This document shows positions 56,510-64,000 of a stretch of DNA of 64,000 bases, piece after piece (the first letter of the stretch is position 1; each line of letters begins with the position of its first letter). The position numbers were made by a program, and so were the translations under genes. The notes under the pieces are model-generated. The model was not told the DNA's origin and made no database searches. It worked only from the letters and a program-made list of their open reading frames with translations. This DNA is from Mesorhizobium tamadayense (GTDB taxonomy: Bacteria; Pseudomonadota; Alphaproteobacteria; Rhizobiales; Rhizobiaceae): contig NZ_RQXT01000025.1 of the NCBI RefSeq assembly GCF_003863365.1, forward strand, positions 1-64,000, given 5' to 3'.

Positions 56510-58858
56510 TCAGTACTTCTTTGCTCGGATCGCCGACCACACCGTCGACGGCGATGCCGGCATGGCGATGTCGACGACGCCGAGCGCATCGGTGATGGCG
56601 TTGATCACCGCCGGCGGCGAGCCGATCGCGCCGGCCTCGCCGCAGCCTTTCACCCCGAGCGGATTGCCGGGACATGGCGTGTTCGAGGTCGAGACCTTGA
56701 ACGACGGCAGGTCGTCGGCGCGCGGCATGGTGTAGTCCATGTAGCTTGCCGTCAGTAGTTGGCCGCTCGAGTCGTAATGCGCGCCTTCCAGCAGCGCCTG
56801 GCCCACCCCTTGCGCGATGCCGCCATGCACCTGCCCTTCGACGATCATCGGATTGATGATGTTGCCGAAGTCGTCGGCAGCGACGAACTGGACGATTTCC
56901 GTCAGGCCGGTTTCCGGATCGATCTCGACCTCGCAGATGTAGCAGCCTGCCGGGAAGGTGAAGTTGGACGGGTCGTAGAAGGCCGTCTCTTTCAGGCCGG
57001 GCTCCATGCCGGCCGGCAGATTGTGGGCGGTATAGGCGGCGAGCGCCACCTGCAGCCAGGGCAGGCTCTTGTCGGTGCCCACGACCTTGACCTCGCCGTT
57101 CTCGATGACGATGTCGCCCTCGTCGGCTTCCATCAGATGCGCGGCGATCTTCTTGGCCTTGGCCTCGACTTTGTCGAGCGCCTTGGCGACGGCCGACATG
57201 CCGACGGCGCCCGAGCGCGAGCCATAGGTGCCCATGCCCATCTGCACCTTGTCGGTGTCGCCATGGACGATCGAGACCGAGTCGATCGGCACGCCGAAGC
57301 GCTGGTTGACCAGTTGCGCGAAGGTCGTCTCGTGGCCCTGGCCATGGCTGTGCGAGCCGGTCAGCACCTCGATCGTGCCGACGGCGTTGACGCGCACCTC
57401 GGCCGATTCCCACAGCCCGACGCCGGCGCCGAGCGAACCGACCGCCGCCGACGGCGCGAGGCCGCAAGCTTCGATGTAGCAGCTCATGCCGATGCCGCGC
57501 AGCTTGCCCTGCTTGGCGGCGTCCGCCCGCCGCTTGGTGAAGCCGGCATAGTCGGCGGCCTTCATCGCCGCCTCGAGCGAGGCGTCATAGTCGCCCGCGT
57601 CATAGTTCATGATCACCGGCGTCTGGTGAGGGAACGATGTGATGAAATTCTTGCGCCTGAGCTCCGCCGGCGACACGCCAAGCTCGCGCGCGGCGGTCTC
57701 CATCACGCGCTCGAGGACGTAGGTGGCTTCCGGCCGCCCTGCCCCGCGATAGGCATCGACCGGTGCCGTGTTGGTGTACACGGCGCGCACATTGGCGTGG
57801 ATCGCCGGTATGTCGTACTGGCCCGACAGCAGCGTGGCGTAGAGATAGGTCGGCACGCAGGACGAGAACAGCGACATGTAGGCGCCGAGATTGGCTATCG
57901 TGTCGACCTTGAGGCCGGTGATCCGATTGTCCTTGTCGAAGGCCATTTCCACCGTCGAGACATGGTCGCGGCCATGCGCGTCGGCGAGGAAGCTCTCGGT
58001 GCGGTCGGCGACCCATTTGACCGGAACACCGGTCTTTTTCGATGCCCAGAGACAAACGATCTCTTCCGGATAGATGTAGATCTTCGATCCGAAGCCGCCG
58101 CCGACGTCGGGCGCGATTACCCTCAGCTTGTTTTCCGGCGCGACATTGTAGAAGGCGCTCAGCACCAGCCGCGCGACATGCGGATTCTGAGAGGTCGTCC
58201 AGCAGGTATAGTGGTCCTCGGCCTTGTCGTAATGGCCGAGCGCCGCGCGTGGCTCCATGGCGTTCGGCACCAGCCGGTTATTGACGATCTTCATGCGCGT
58301 GACATGAGCCGCCGACTTGATCGCGGCATCGGTTGCCTTGGCGTCGCCGAGCTCCCAATCGAAGATCAGATTGTTCTCGGCTTCGGCATGGACCTGCGGC
58401 GCGCCCTTTTCGAGCGCCTTGGTCGCCTCGACCACCGCCTTCAGTTCCTTATAGGTGATCTCGACCGCTTCCGCCGCGTCGCGCGCCTGGCTTTTGGTGT
58501 CGGCGATGACGATGACGACGGCGTCGCCGACATAGCGTACCTTGTCGACGGCGAGCGGCGACCAGGCGCCCATCTTCATGGGCGTGCCGTCCTTGGAATG
58601 GATCATCCAGCCGCAGATCAGGTTGCCGATGCCATCGGCCTTGAGCTCCTTGCCGGTCAGCACGCCGACGACGCCGGGCATGGCCTGAGCCTTCTTCACG
58701 TCGATCTTCTTGATCTGCGCATGCGCGTACGGGCTGCGCACGAACACGGCATGCTTCATGCCGGGAACCACCATGTCGTCGACATAGCGGCCGCCGCCGG
58801 TGATAAACCTCTTGTCTTCCTTGCGCGCCACGCGAGCGCCGACACCTTCGATACCCAT
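56510..58858 (-). CDS. coxL: Form II CoxL-like molybdopterin large subunit
   Basis: 782 residues with GGGAGG before the ATG. It belongs to the xanthine oxidase/CO dehydrogenase family: GVGARVARKEDKRFITGGGRYVDD at the start, GGGFGSKI and the active-site loop AYRGAGR at 369-375. True aerobic CO dehydrogenases (form I) have AYXCSFR; the AYRGAGR form II enzymes have uncertain substrates, and CO use by them is doubtful. Holds Mo-cytosine-dinucleotide cofactor. Cytoplasmic side of the membrane. Confidence 0.9.
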   Translation of the reverse strand: MGIEGVGARVARKEDKRFITGGGRYVDDMVVPGMKHAVFVRSPYAHAQIKKIDVKKAQAMPGVVGVLTGKELKADGIGNLICGWMIHSKDGTPMKMGAWSPLAVDKVRYVGDAVVIVIADTKSQARDAAEAVEITYKELKAVVEATKALEKGAPQVHAEAENNLIFDWELGDAKATDAAIKSAAHVTRMKIVNNRLVPNAMEPRAALGHYDKAEDHYTCWTTSQNPHVARLVLSAFYNVAPENKLRVIAPDVGGGFGSKIYIYPEEIVCLWASKKTGVPVKWVADRTESFLADAHGRDHVSTVEMAFDKDNRITGLKVDTIANLGAYMSLFSSCVPTYLYATLLSGQYDIPAIHANVRAVYTNTAPVDAYRGAGRPEATYVLERVMETAARELGVSPAELRRKNFITSFPHQTPVIMNYDAGDYDASLEAAMKAADYAGFTKRRADAAKQGKLRGIGMSCYIEACGLAPSAAVGSLGAGVGLWESAEVRVNAVGTIEVLTGSHSHGQGHETTFAQLVNQRFGVPIDSVSIVHGDTDKVQMGMGTYGSRSGAVGMSAVAKALDKVEAKAKKIAAHLMEADEGDIVIENGEVKVVGTDKSLPWLQVALAAYTAHNLPAGMEPGLKETAFYDPSNFTFPAGCYICEVEIDPETGLTEIVQFVAADDFGNIINPMIVEGQVHGGIAQGVGQALLEGAHYDSSGQLLTASYMDYTMPRADDLPSFKVSTSNTPCPGNPLGVKGCGEAGAIGSPPAVINAITDALGVVDIAMPASPSTVWSAIRAKKY

Positions 58859-58876
58859 TAGAAATTCCTCCCGAAA

Positions 58877-58956
58877 ATAGCGAATAGTGAGTAGAGAACG
58901 ATTGGAGTGGAGGTCGGGCCGAACGAAGACCGACTACTCGCTACTCGCTACTCACT
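58877..58956. repeat. Repeat-rich spacer between coxS and coxL
   Basis: GCGAATAGTGAGTAG at the left and CTACTCGCTACTCGCTACTC at the right form an imperfect hairpin (AGTGAGTAG 58886-58894 against CTACTCACT 58948-58956). It uses the same seven-base blocks as the coxL-coxM spacer. Confidence 0.75.
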
Positions 58957-58962
58957 CAAACC

Positions 58963-59463
<501 letters not shown>

Positions 59464-59738
59464 GCTTCCTCCCTGGGTATCACCTTGGTCGTCGCGTTGC
59501 CGATGCCGTGCTGATGCTTCGGCAGTGCGTTATTGCACACCGTACAACGGGCAAAACAGTGCTGCCAGCGCCGCTCCCATTGTACTTTCGGTCATGGCAA
59601 AACCGCTGCGCGGCGCACCAATCGGCCCATTGCCAAAACCGGGATTGAAGGCAAAGATGCCCTCGACGCGAGCGTGCCGAACACGCACAAAAAGACACGC
59701 ACAAAAACAGCGTTGGAGGAATTGCGGGAGAAGGCAAG

Positions 59739-60908
59739 CTGGCCAGTTCGAGCACGCGTTACGCATGCGGCCTCTCGGCGCTCACCACAGATGAGCCCGA
59801 TCCAAATGCATTTGCCCGGGCAATCGCGGCCGAAGCCGCAGCCGTCGACGCCGGCTTCGCGCTGCTCTTCTTCTCCCAGAGCCTCGTCGACGCATCGGCA
59901 CTGACGCAGGCGCTGAAGCTGTGTGCGCCTTCGCTCGCCTATGCCGGCTGCTCGACCGCCGGCGAGATCACGCCGCAAGGGCTGGAGGAAGGCCATGCGC
60001 TGGCGCTGCTTTTGCCGTCGGGGTCATTTTCGGCCGTCAGCACCATGGTCGAGAACCTCTCCTCCTCCGGCATGGACAGGATCACCGGCGAGGTCGCGAC
60101 GCTAAGGCGCCTGCTGCGCGACCGCGCTGGTCACGACCGTGCAAAGAGTGTGTTCGCGCTCTGCTTCATCGATGGGCTCTCCTATGCCGAGGAAGCGGTG
60201 ACATCGGCCATCCATTGGGGACTGGACGACATTCCGCTGATCGGCGGCTCCGCCGGCGACGACCTGAAATTCGAGACGACCAGGCTGATCTCGAACGGCA
60301 AGGTTACGTCCGACAGCGCCATCGTCGTGCTCATCGCCACCGAGATCCCCTTCCACGTCTTCAAGACCGACAATTTCCTTCCCACCGACGAAAAGCTGGT
60401 GGTAACGGCTTCTGATCCCGACCATCGTATCGTGAGCGAATTCAACGCCACCAACGCCGCGGAGGAATATGCCGCCTCGGTCGGTACCGCGCCGCAGATG
60501 CTGACGCCCCTGAGCTTCGCCTCGCATCCTGTCGTGTTGAAGGTGGGCGGAGAATATTATTGCCGCTCTATCCAGAGGATGCATGCCGACGGCTCGCTTT
60601 CGTTCTTCTGCGCCATCGACGACGGCGTGGTTCTATCCATCGCCCAGCCTAAGAACATGGTGGAAGCGACGCGCGCCGCGTTGCAGGACGTCGAGCGCAA
60701 GCTCGGCGGCATCGACATGATCCTCGGCTTCGACTGCGTGCTGCGCCGGCTCGACGCGCGCAACCGCCAGGTCTTCCGCGACATTTCCGAGCTCTACCGG
60801 GCTAACAACGTCATCGGTTTCGGCACCTATGGCGAGCAGTACCGCTCGATGCATCTCAACCAGACTTTCACCGGCATCGCCTTCGGCGAGCGCCAAGCGG
60901 CAGAGTGA
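59739..60908 (+). CDS. FIST-domain sensor protein with apparent CTG start
   Basis: About 389 residues. The FIST N domain runs from STRYACGLSALTTDE through LFFSQSLVDASALTQALKL and CSTAGEITPQGLEEGHALALLLP; FIST C follows (GGEYYCRSIQRMH, ILGFDCVLRRLDA, IGFGTYGEQYRSMHLNQTFTGIAFG). No ATG, GTG or TTG exists in frame before residue 92; a CTG at 59739 lies eight bases after GGAG and in the right place. FIST domains bind small ligands, possibly amino acids. GTGA overlap with the kinase. Confidence 0.75.
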   Translation: MASSSTRYACGLSALTTDEPDPNAFARAIAAEAAAVDAGFALLFFSQSLVDASALTQALKLCAPSLAYAGCSTAGEITPQGLEEGHALALLLPSGSFSAVSTMVENLSSSGMDRITGEVATLRRLLRDRAGHDRAKSVFALCFIDGLSYAEEAVTSAIHWGLDDIPLIGGSAGDDLKFETTRLISNGKVTSDSAIVVLIATEIPFHVFKTDNFLPTDEKLVVTASDPDHRIVSEFNATNAAEEYAASVGTAPQMLTPLSFASHPVVLKVGGEYYCRSIQRMHADGSLSFFCAIDDGVVLSIAQPKNMVEATRAALQDVERKLGGIDMILGFDCVLRRLDARNRQVFRDISELYRANNVIGFGTYGEQYRSMHLNQTFTGIAFGERQAAE

Positions 60909-62257
60909 CGACTGCCATGCCGCTCCGCGACATCAATGACCTCGAAAAGCTGAAGAAGATCAACGCCGCGCTCGTCAGCCGCGTCGAGCGCTCGATGGAC
61001 CAGCAAGGCAATGCCTTCTCGCTGTTCCAGACCGCGATCTCGCTGGAGAACCGGGTGCGCACGCGCACCGAGGAGCTGCATGCGACGCTGCGCCGGCTCG
61101 AGCAGTCCAACATCGACCTCAGCGCGGCGAAGGAATATGCCGAGCTGGCGAACCTCTCCAAGACCAGGTTTCTCGCCGCCGCCAGCCATGACGTGCTGCA
61201 GCCGCTGAACGCCGCGCATCTGTCGGTCTCGGCACTCGCCGAAGTGCAGACCAGCGAGGAAGGCAAGAAGCTCGTCCGCCAGGTCGAGCGCTCGCTGGAG
61301 ACGATGGAAGACCTGCTGCGCACCCTGCTCGACATCTCCAAGCTCGACGCCGGCGTGGTGCAGCCGGAAATCTGCGACGTCAGCCTGGAGACGCTGTTCT
61401 CATCGCTGCGCTCTGACTTTCTTCCCGAGGCGGGGAAGAAAGGCCTGTCGCTGAAGTTCCGTCCGGTGAACTTGGTCGTGCGCTCCGATCGCACGCTGTT
61501 GCGCCGCATCCTGCAAAACATTCTCTCCAACGCGTTGCGCTACACCCGTTCCGGCGGCGTGCTGGTCGGCACCAGGCACCGCGGAGACACCATCCGGATC
61601 GACGTCGCCGACACCGGCTGCGGCATCCCCGACGAGCAGCGCGAGGCGGTGTTCGAGGAATTCCACCGTGGAACTTCCACCCTGGCGGAAGTCGGGCTGG
61701 CGGGCGGGCTAGGTCTTGGCCTCGCGATCGTCCGCCGCATGGCGGCTGCCCTCGGCCACCCCGTCACTTTTTCCTCGAAGGTCGGACGCGGCACCATCTT
61801 CCACATCGACGTTCCGGTCGGCGTGAGCACCGCGGCTGAGCCGGCGGCAAGCGGCGGCGACATCGAGCGACCGCGCGGTTACGGCCTGTTCGGCACCAAG
61901 GTGCTGCTAGTCGAGAACGACGCCGACGTGCTGAGCGCCATGACCTCGCTGCTCGAGCGCTGGCAATGCTTGGTACGCGCAGCGACCTCGACCGACGATG
62001 CGCTCGACCTGCTCGGCGACACCGCCTGGGTGCCGGACATCGTCATCGCCGACCAGCATCTCGACGGCGGCGACCTCGGCACCACAACAATAGCCGAAGT
62101 ACGCGACTATCTCGGCCGCCCCGTGCCGGCGCTGATAGTTACCGCCGACGGCTCCGAGGCGGTCGCCAGGGCCGCCCGCGCCGCCGGCATCGAACTGATG
62201 CGCAAGCCGCTGAAGCCGGCACAGTTGCGCGCGCTGCTGGCGCACTTGCTGGCTTAG
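60905..62257 (+). CDS. Hybrid histidine kinase
   Basis: 450 residues from a GTG overlapping the FIST stop. No membrane helix; an N-terminal coiled coil (VSRVERSMDQQGNAFSLFQTAISLENRVRTRTEELHATLRRLEQ), H box with His95 (AASHDVLQPLNA), N box (LQNILSNALRYT), G boxes DTGCGIP and GLGLGLAIVRRM, and a receiver with Asp383 (IADQHL). Being soluble, it probably takes its input from the FIST protein. The receiver may pass phosphate on or act as a brake. Confidence 0.9.
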   Translation: MTTAMPLRDINDLEKLKKINAALVSRVERSMDQQGNAFSLFQTAISLENRVRTRTEELHATLRRLEQSNIDLSAAKEYAELANLSKTRFLAAASHDVLQPLNAAHLSVSALAEVQTSEEGKKLVRQVERSLETMEDLLRTLLDISKLDAGVVQPEICDVSLETLFSSLRSDFLPEAGKKGLSLKFRPVNLVVRSDRTLLRRILQNILSNALRYTRSGGVLVGTRHRGDTIRIDVADTGCGIPDEQREAVFEEFHRGTSTLAEVGLAGGLGLGLAIVRRMAAALGHPVTFSSKVGRGTIFHIDVPVGVSTAAEPAASGGDIERPRGYGLFGTKVLLVENDADVLSAMTSLLERWQCLVRAATSTDDALDLLGDTAWVPDIVIADQHLDGGDLGTTTIAEVRDYLGRPVPALIVTADGSEAVARAARAAGIELMRKPLKPAQLRALLAHLLA

Positions 62258-62266
62258 ATCTGTCGC

Positions 62267-62950
62267 TTAGAATCCTGCCTGGTCCCGGAACAACTCCGCA
62301 TTATCGAGCTTCGAGACCTCGATCACCGCTTGCGTGCGGCTGTAGACGTTGAGTTTGCGCAAAATCTCCGAGACGTGCGCTTTCACCGTGGTCTCGCCCA
62401 CCTGCAGCTCGTAGGCGATCTGCTTGTTGAGCATGCCCTGGCGCAGCATCTGCAGAACCCTGAGCTGCTGCGGCGTCAGCCTGGCCAAGCGCTGCACCAT
62501 GTCGGCGCGGTCGGTGCTGTCGGGATCCGGCGGCTGTCCCTCGTAGTTTTCCGGCACGTAGACCGCGCCGTCCATCACCGAGCGGATGGCGGCGGCGAGA
62601 TCGCTCTTGCGGGCCGATTTCGGAATGAAGCCGGCGGCGCCGTAGGACAGCGCCTCGGAGATGATCTTCGGCTCCTCATAGCCCGACACGATCACCACCG
62701 GCAGGCGCGGATAGCGGGTCCTGAGTTGCAGCAGCCCTTCGAAGCCGTGCACGTCGGGCATGCTCAAGTCGAGCAGCGCCAGGTCGAACGGCTTTGCTTC
62801 GGCGAGAAGCTCGATCGCTTCCGCGATTGATCGCGCCTCGACCGTGTCGACGTCCGGATAGGCCATCTGCACGGCGCTGTGCAGCGCCTCGCGAAACAGC
62901 GGGTGATCGTCGATGATCAGGAAGCGGGCGCGATCGTTGACGGCGGTCAT
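62267..62950 (-). CDS. NarL/LuxR-type response regulator
   Basis: 227 residues. Receiver with Asp14/Asp15, phosphoacceptor Asp61 (LALLDLSMPD) and Lys111; LuxR-type HTH at about 160-215 (LTPQQLRVLQMLRQGMLNKQIAYELQVGETTVKAHVSEILRKL). It is convergent with the kinase, nine bases apart, so it is the likely partner. FIST/kinase/LuxR sets of this kind regulate alcohol oxidation genes in other bacteria; the target here is unknown. Confidence 0.9.
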   Translation of the reverse strand: MTAVNDRARFLIIDDHPLFREALHSAVQMAYPDVDTVEARSIAEAIELLAEAKPFDLALLDLSMPDVHGFEGLLQLRTRYPRLPVVIVSGYEEPKIISEALSYGAAGFIPKSARKSDLAAAIRSVMDGAVYVPENYEGQPPDPDSTDRADMVQRLARLTPQQLRVLQMLRQGMLNKQIAYELQVGETTVKAHVSEILRKLNVYSRTQAVIEVSKLDNAELFRDQAGF

Positions 62951-63154
62951 GGCATTGCTTCGGGCATCGGTTCAGTTTCGTCGGGGACAGGATAGTCCTG
63001 AGACCATGGTCAGATTATTGCCAAATAGTATATCGGCAAATAGCCGCCTTGTCGGGGAAACGACACGGCCAATGGTTTCGCGGGCCTAATGCCTTGCCCG
63101 CCTGCCGAAATCGGCCGAAAGTGCGTACGATTCATACCAACTCAGAGAGCTGCA

Positions 63155-63853
63155 ATGCCAGACTTCGTCCTCGCTCCGCCTGCGATCGCCTCGGTCGCCG
63201 TCGCCGGCTGGGCGGAGCGGTTTGCCGTGCGCCGCATCTTCTGCGTCGGCCGCAACTACGCGGCGCACGCGCGCGAGCTCGGCAATGACGAGCGCGACCC
63301 GCCCTTCTTCTTCACCAAGCCGGCCGACGCGGTGGTCGACAGCGGCGCCGTGATCCCCTACCCGCCTTTGACCGCCAATCTCCACCACGAGATCGAGCTG
63401 GTCGTGGCGATCGGCGAGGCCGGCTTCCGCATTCCTCGCGCCGAGGCGCTCGCCCATGTCTGGGGCTATGGCGTGGGCGTCGACTTGACCCGCCGCGACC
63501 TGCAGGACCAGGCGAAGAAGGCAGCCCGCCCCTGGGACTGGTCGAAAGCATTCGACCTTTCCGCACCCTGCGGTCCGCTGATCCCGGTTGCGAAGTCGGG
63601 CCATCCCGAAAAAGGCCGCATCTGGCTCGCCATCAACGGTGAAGTAAGACAGGACGGCGACCTCGCCGAACTGATCTGGCCAATCGCCGATGTCGTCTCG
63701 ATCTGCAGCGAGGCGGTCGAGCTTCAGCCCGGCGACCTGATCTTCACCGGCACGCCGGCCGGCGTGGGCGCGGTCCAACCAGGCGACAGGATTACCGGCG
63801 GTGTCGATGGCGTCGGCGCGATCGAGGTGACCATCGGGCAGCCGCAGCGATGA
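63155..63853 (+). CDS. FAA hydrolase family protein, likely fumarylpyruvate hydrolase
   Basis: 232 residues from the ATG at 63155. The FAH signature includes FCVGRNYAAHARELGND, HHEIELVVAIG with metal ligands Glu79 and Glu81, YGVGVDLTRRDLQ with Asp110, and LQPGDLIFTGTPAGVG. Short members with WDWSKAFD are typically fumarylpyruvate hydrolases of gentisate breakdown. The next gene, a GST-type isomerase, supports that: maleylpyruvate to fumarylpyruvate to fumarate plus pyruvate. Confidence 0.85.
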   Translation: MPDFVLAPPAIASVAVAGWAERFAVRRIFCVGRNYAAHARELGNDERDPPFFFTKPADAVVDSGAVIPYPPLTANLHHEIELVVAIGEAGFRIPRAEALAHVWGYGVGVDLTRRDLQDQAKKAARPWDWSKAFDLSAPCGPLIPVAKSGHPEKGRIWLAINGEVRQDGDLAELIWPIADVVSICSEAVELQPGDLIFTGTPAGVGAVQPGDRITGGVDGVGAIEVTIGQPQR

Positions 63854-64000
63854 GCGATCTCGTCCTTCACAACTACTATCGCTCCTCCACCTCCTACCGG
63901 GTGCGGATCGCGCTGGAGATGAAGGGGCTGAGCTACTCCTATGTGCCGCATCACCTGCGCCATGGCGAGCATCTCGAGCCCGCCTATCTCGCGGTCAACC
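63850..64000 (+). CDS. Zeta-class GST, maleylpyruvate/maleylacetoacetate isomerase (5' part)
   Basis: The first 50 residues are in the window: LHNYYRSSTSYRVRIALEMKGLSYSYVPHHLRHGEH. SSTSYRVRIAL is the zeta-class glutathione site. ATGA overlap with the hydrolase. Cut by the window end. Confidence 0.85.
   Translation, partial: MSDLVLHNYYRSSTSYRVRIALEMKGLSYSYVPHHLRHGEHLEPAYLAVN

Noticed and set aside
56759..58861. 700-codon open frame on the plus strand opposite coxL
   Set aside because: Rich in His, Arg, Asp and Gly without any family look; coxL on the other strand is certain.

Overview
The window is GC-rich (low-to-mid 60s % G+C by eye) and has the look of an alphaproteobacterial chromosome of the order Hyphomicrobiales, probably Mesorhizobium or a close relative. 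The reasons are the host gene set (form II cox genes, FIST protein plus hybrid kinase, SRAP, CutC, small secreted cupins), the codon use, and rhizobial-type intergenic palindromes. The genus is inferred; no rRNA or other marker gene is present.

Layout. (1) 1-10676 is a host accessory region with signs of wear: an SRAP gene broken by an integrase fragment and, 290 bp later, by a 0.9-kb insert carrying an alpha/beta hydrolase; two GNAT acetyltransferases; a decayed and an intact copy of a secreted cupin; a membrane-anchored coiled-coil protein with exact 49-residue repeats; a His/Gly-rich secreted protein; an AhpD-like protein; an SRPBCC protein; and CutC. (2) 10682-54160 is a complete Mu-like (transposable) siphovirus-type prophage of 43,479 bp. 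Its ends are TG...CA, they carry inverted repeats and iterated transposase-site-like sequences, they are flanked by the 5-bp duplication AGACC, and the insertion splits one SRPBCC gene into halves at 10415-10681 and 54166-54366. (3) 54371-64000 is host again: an acyltransferase, a coxS-coxL-coxM operon (form II, AYRGAGR), a FIST sensor with hybrid histidine kinase facing a NarL-type response regulator, and a fumarylpyruvate hydrolase/GST-isomerase pair cut by the window end.

The prophage reads in Mu/B3/D3112 order: left-end sites, an RHH protein and an XRE repressor facing a small early regulator across an operator region, a ParB-like protein, DDE transposase, MuB-like ATPase, a long chain of tiny early genes joined by ATGA or TGATG overlaps (DUF3164, GemA, ASCH-like, Mor), lysis genes (holin-like/endolysin fusion, tiny membrane protein, Rz/Rz1), TraR-like zinc finger, DUF2730, gp26- and gp27-like proteins, terminase, portal, MuF, protease with internal scaffold start, capsid, gp35/36/G/37-like proteins, tail tube, frameshifted tail chaperones, tape measure, tail-tip proteins, lectin-like fibre, and an acyltransferase cargo gene at the right end. 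No sheath gene is seen, so a long non-contractile tail is likely.

Items most worth following: a von Willebrand A domain with an intact MIDAS pattern spliced into the tail hub; a free-standing ClpX-type zinc-binding domain between terminase and portal; two near-identical 23-bp dyads placed exactly where Mu has its lysis and head late promoters; and the SRAP gene interrupted by a hydrolase insert with a 5-bp direct repeat.
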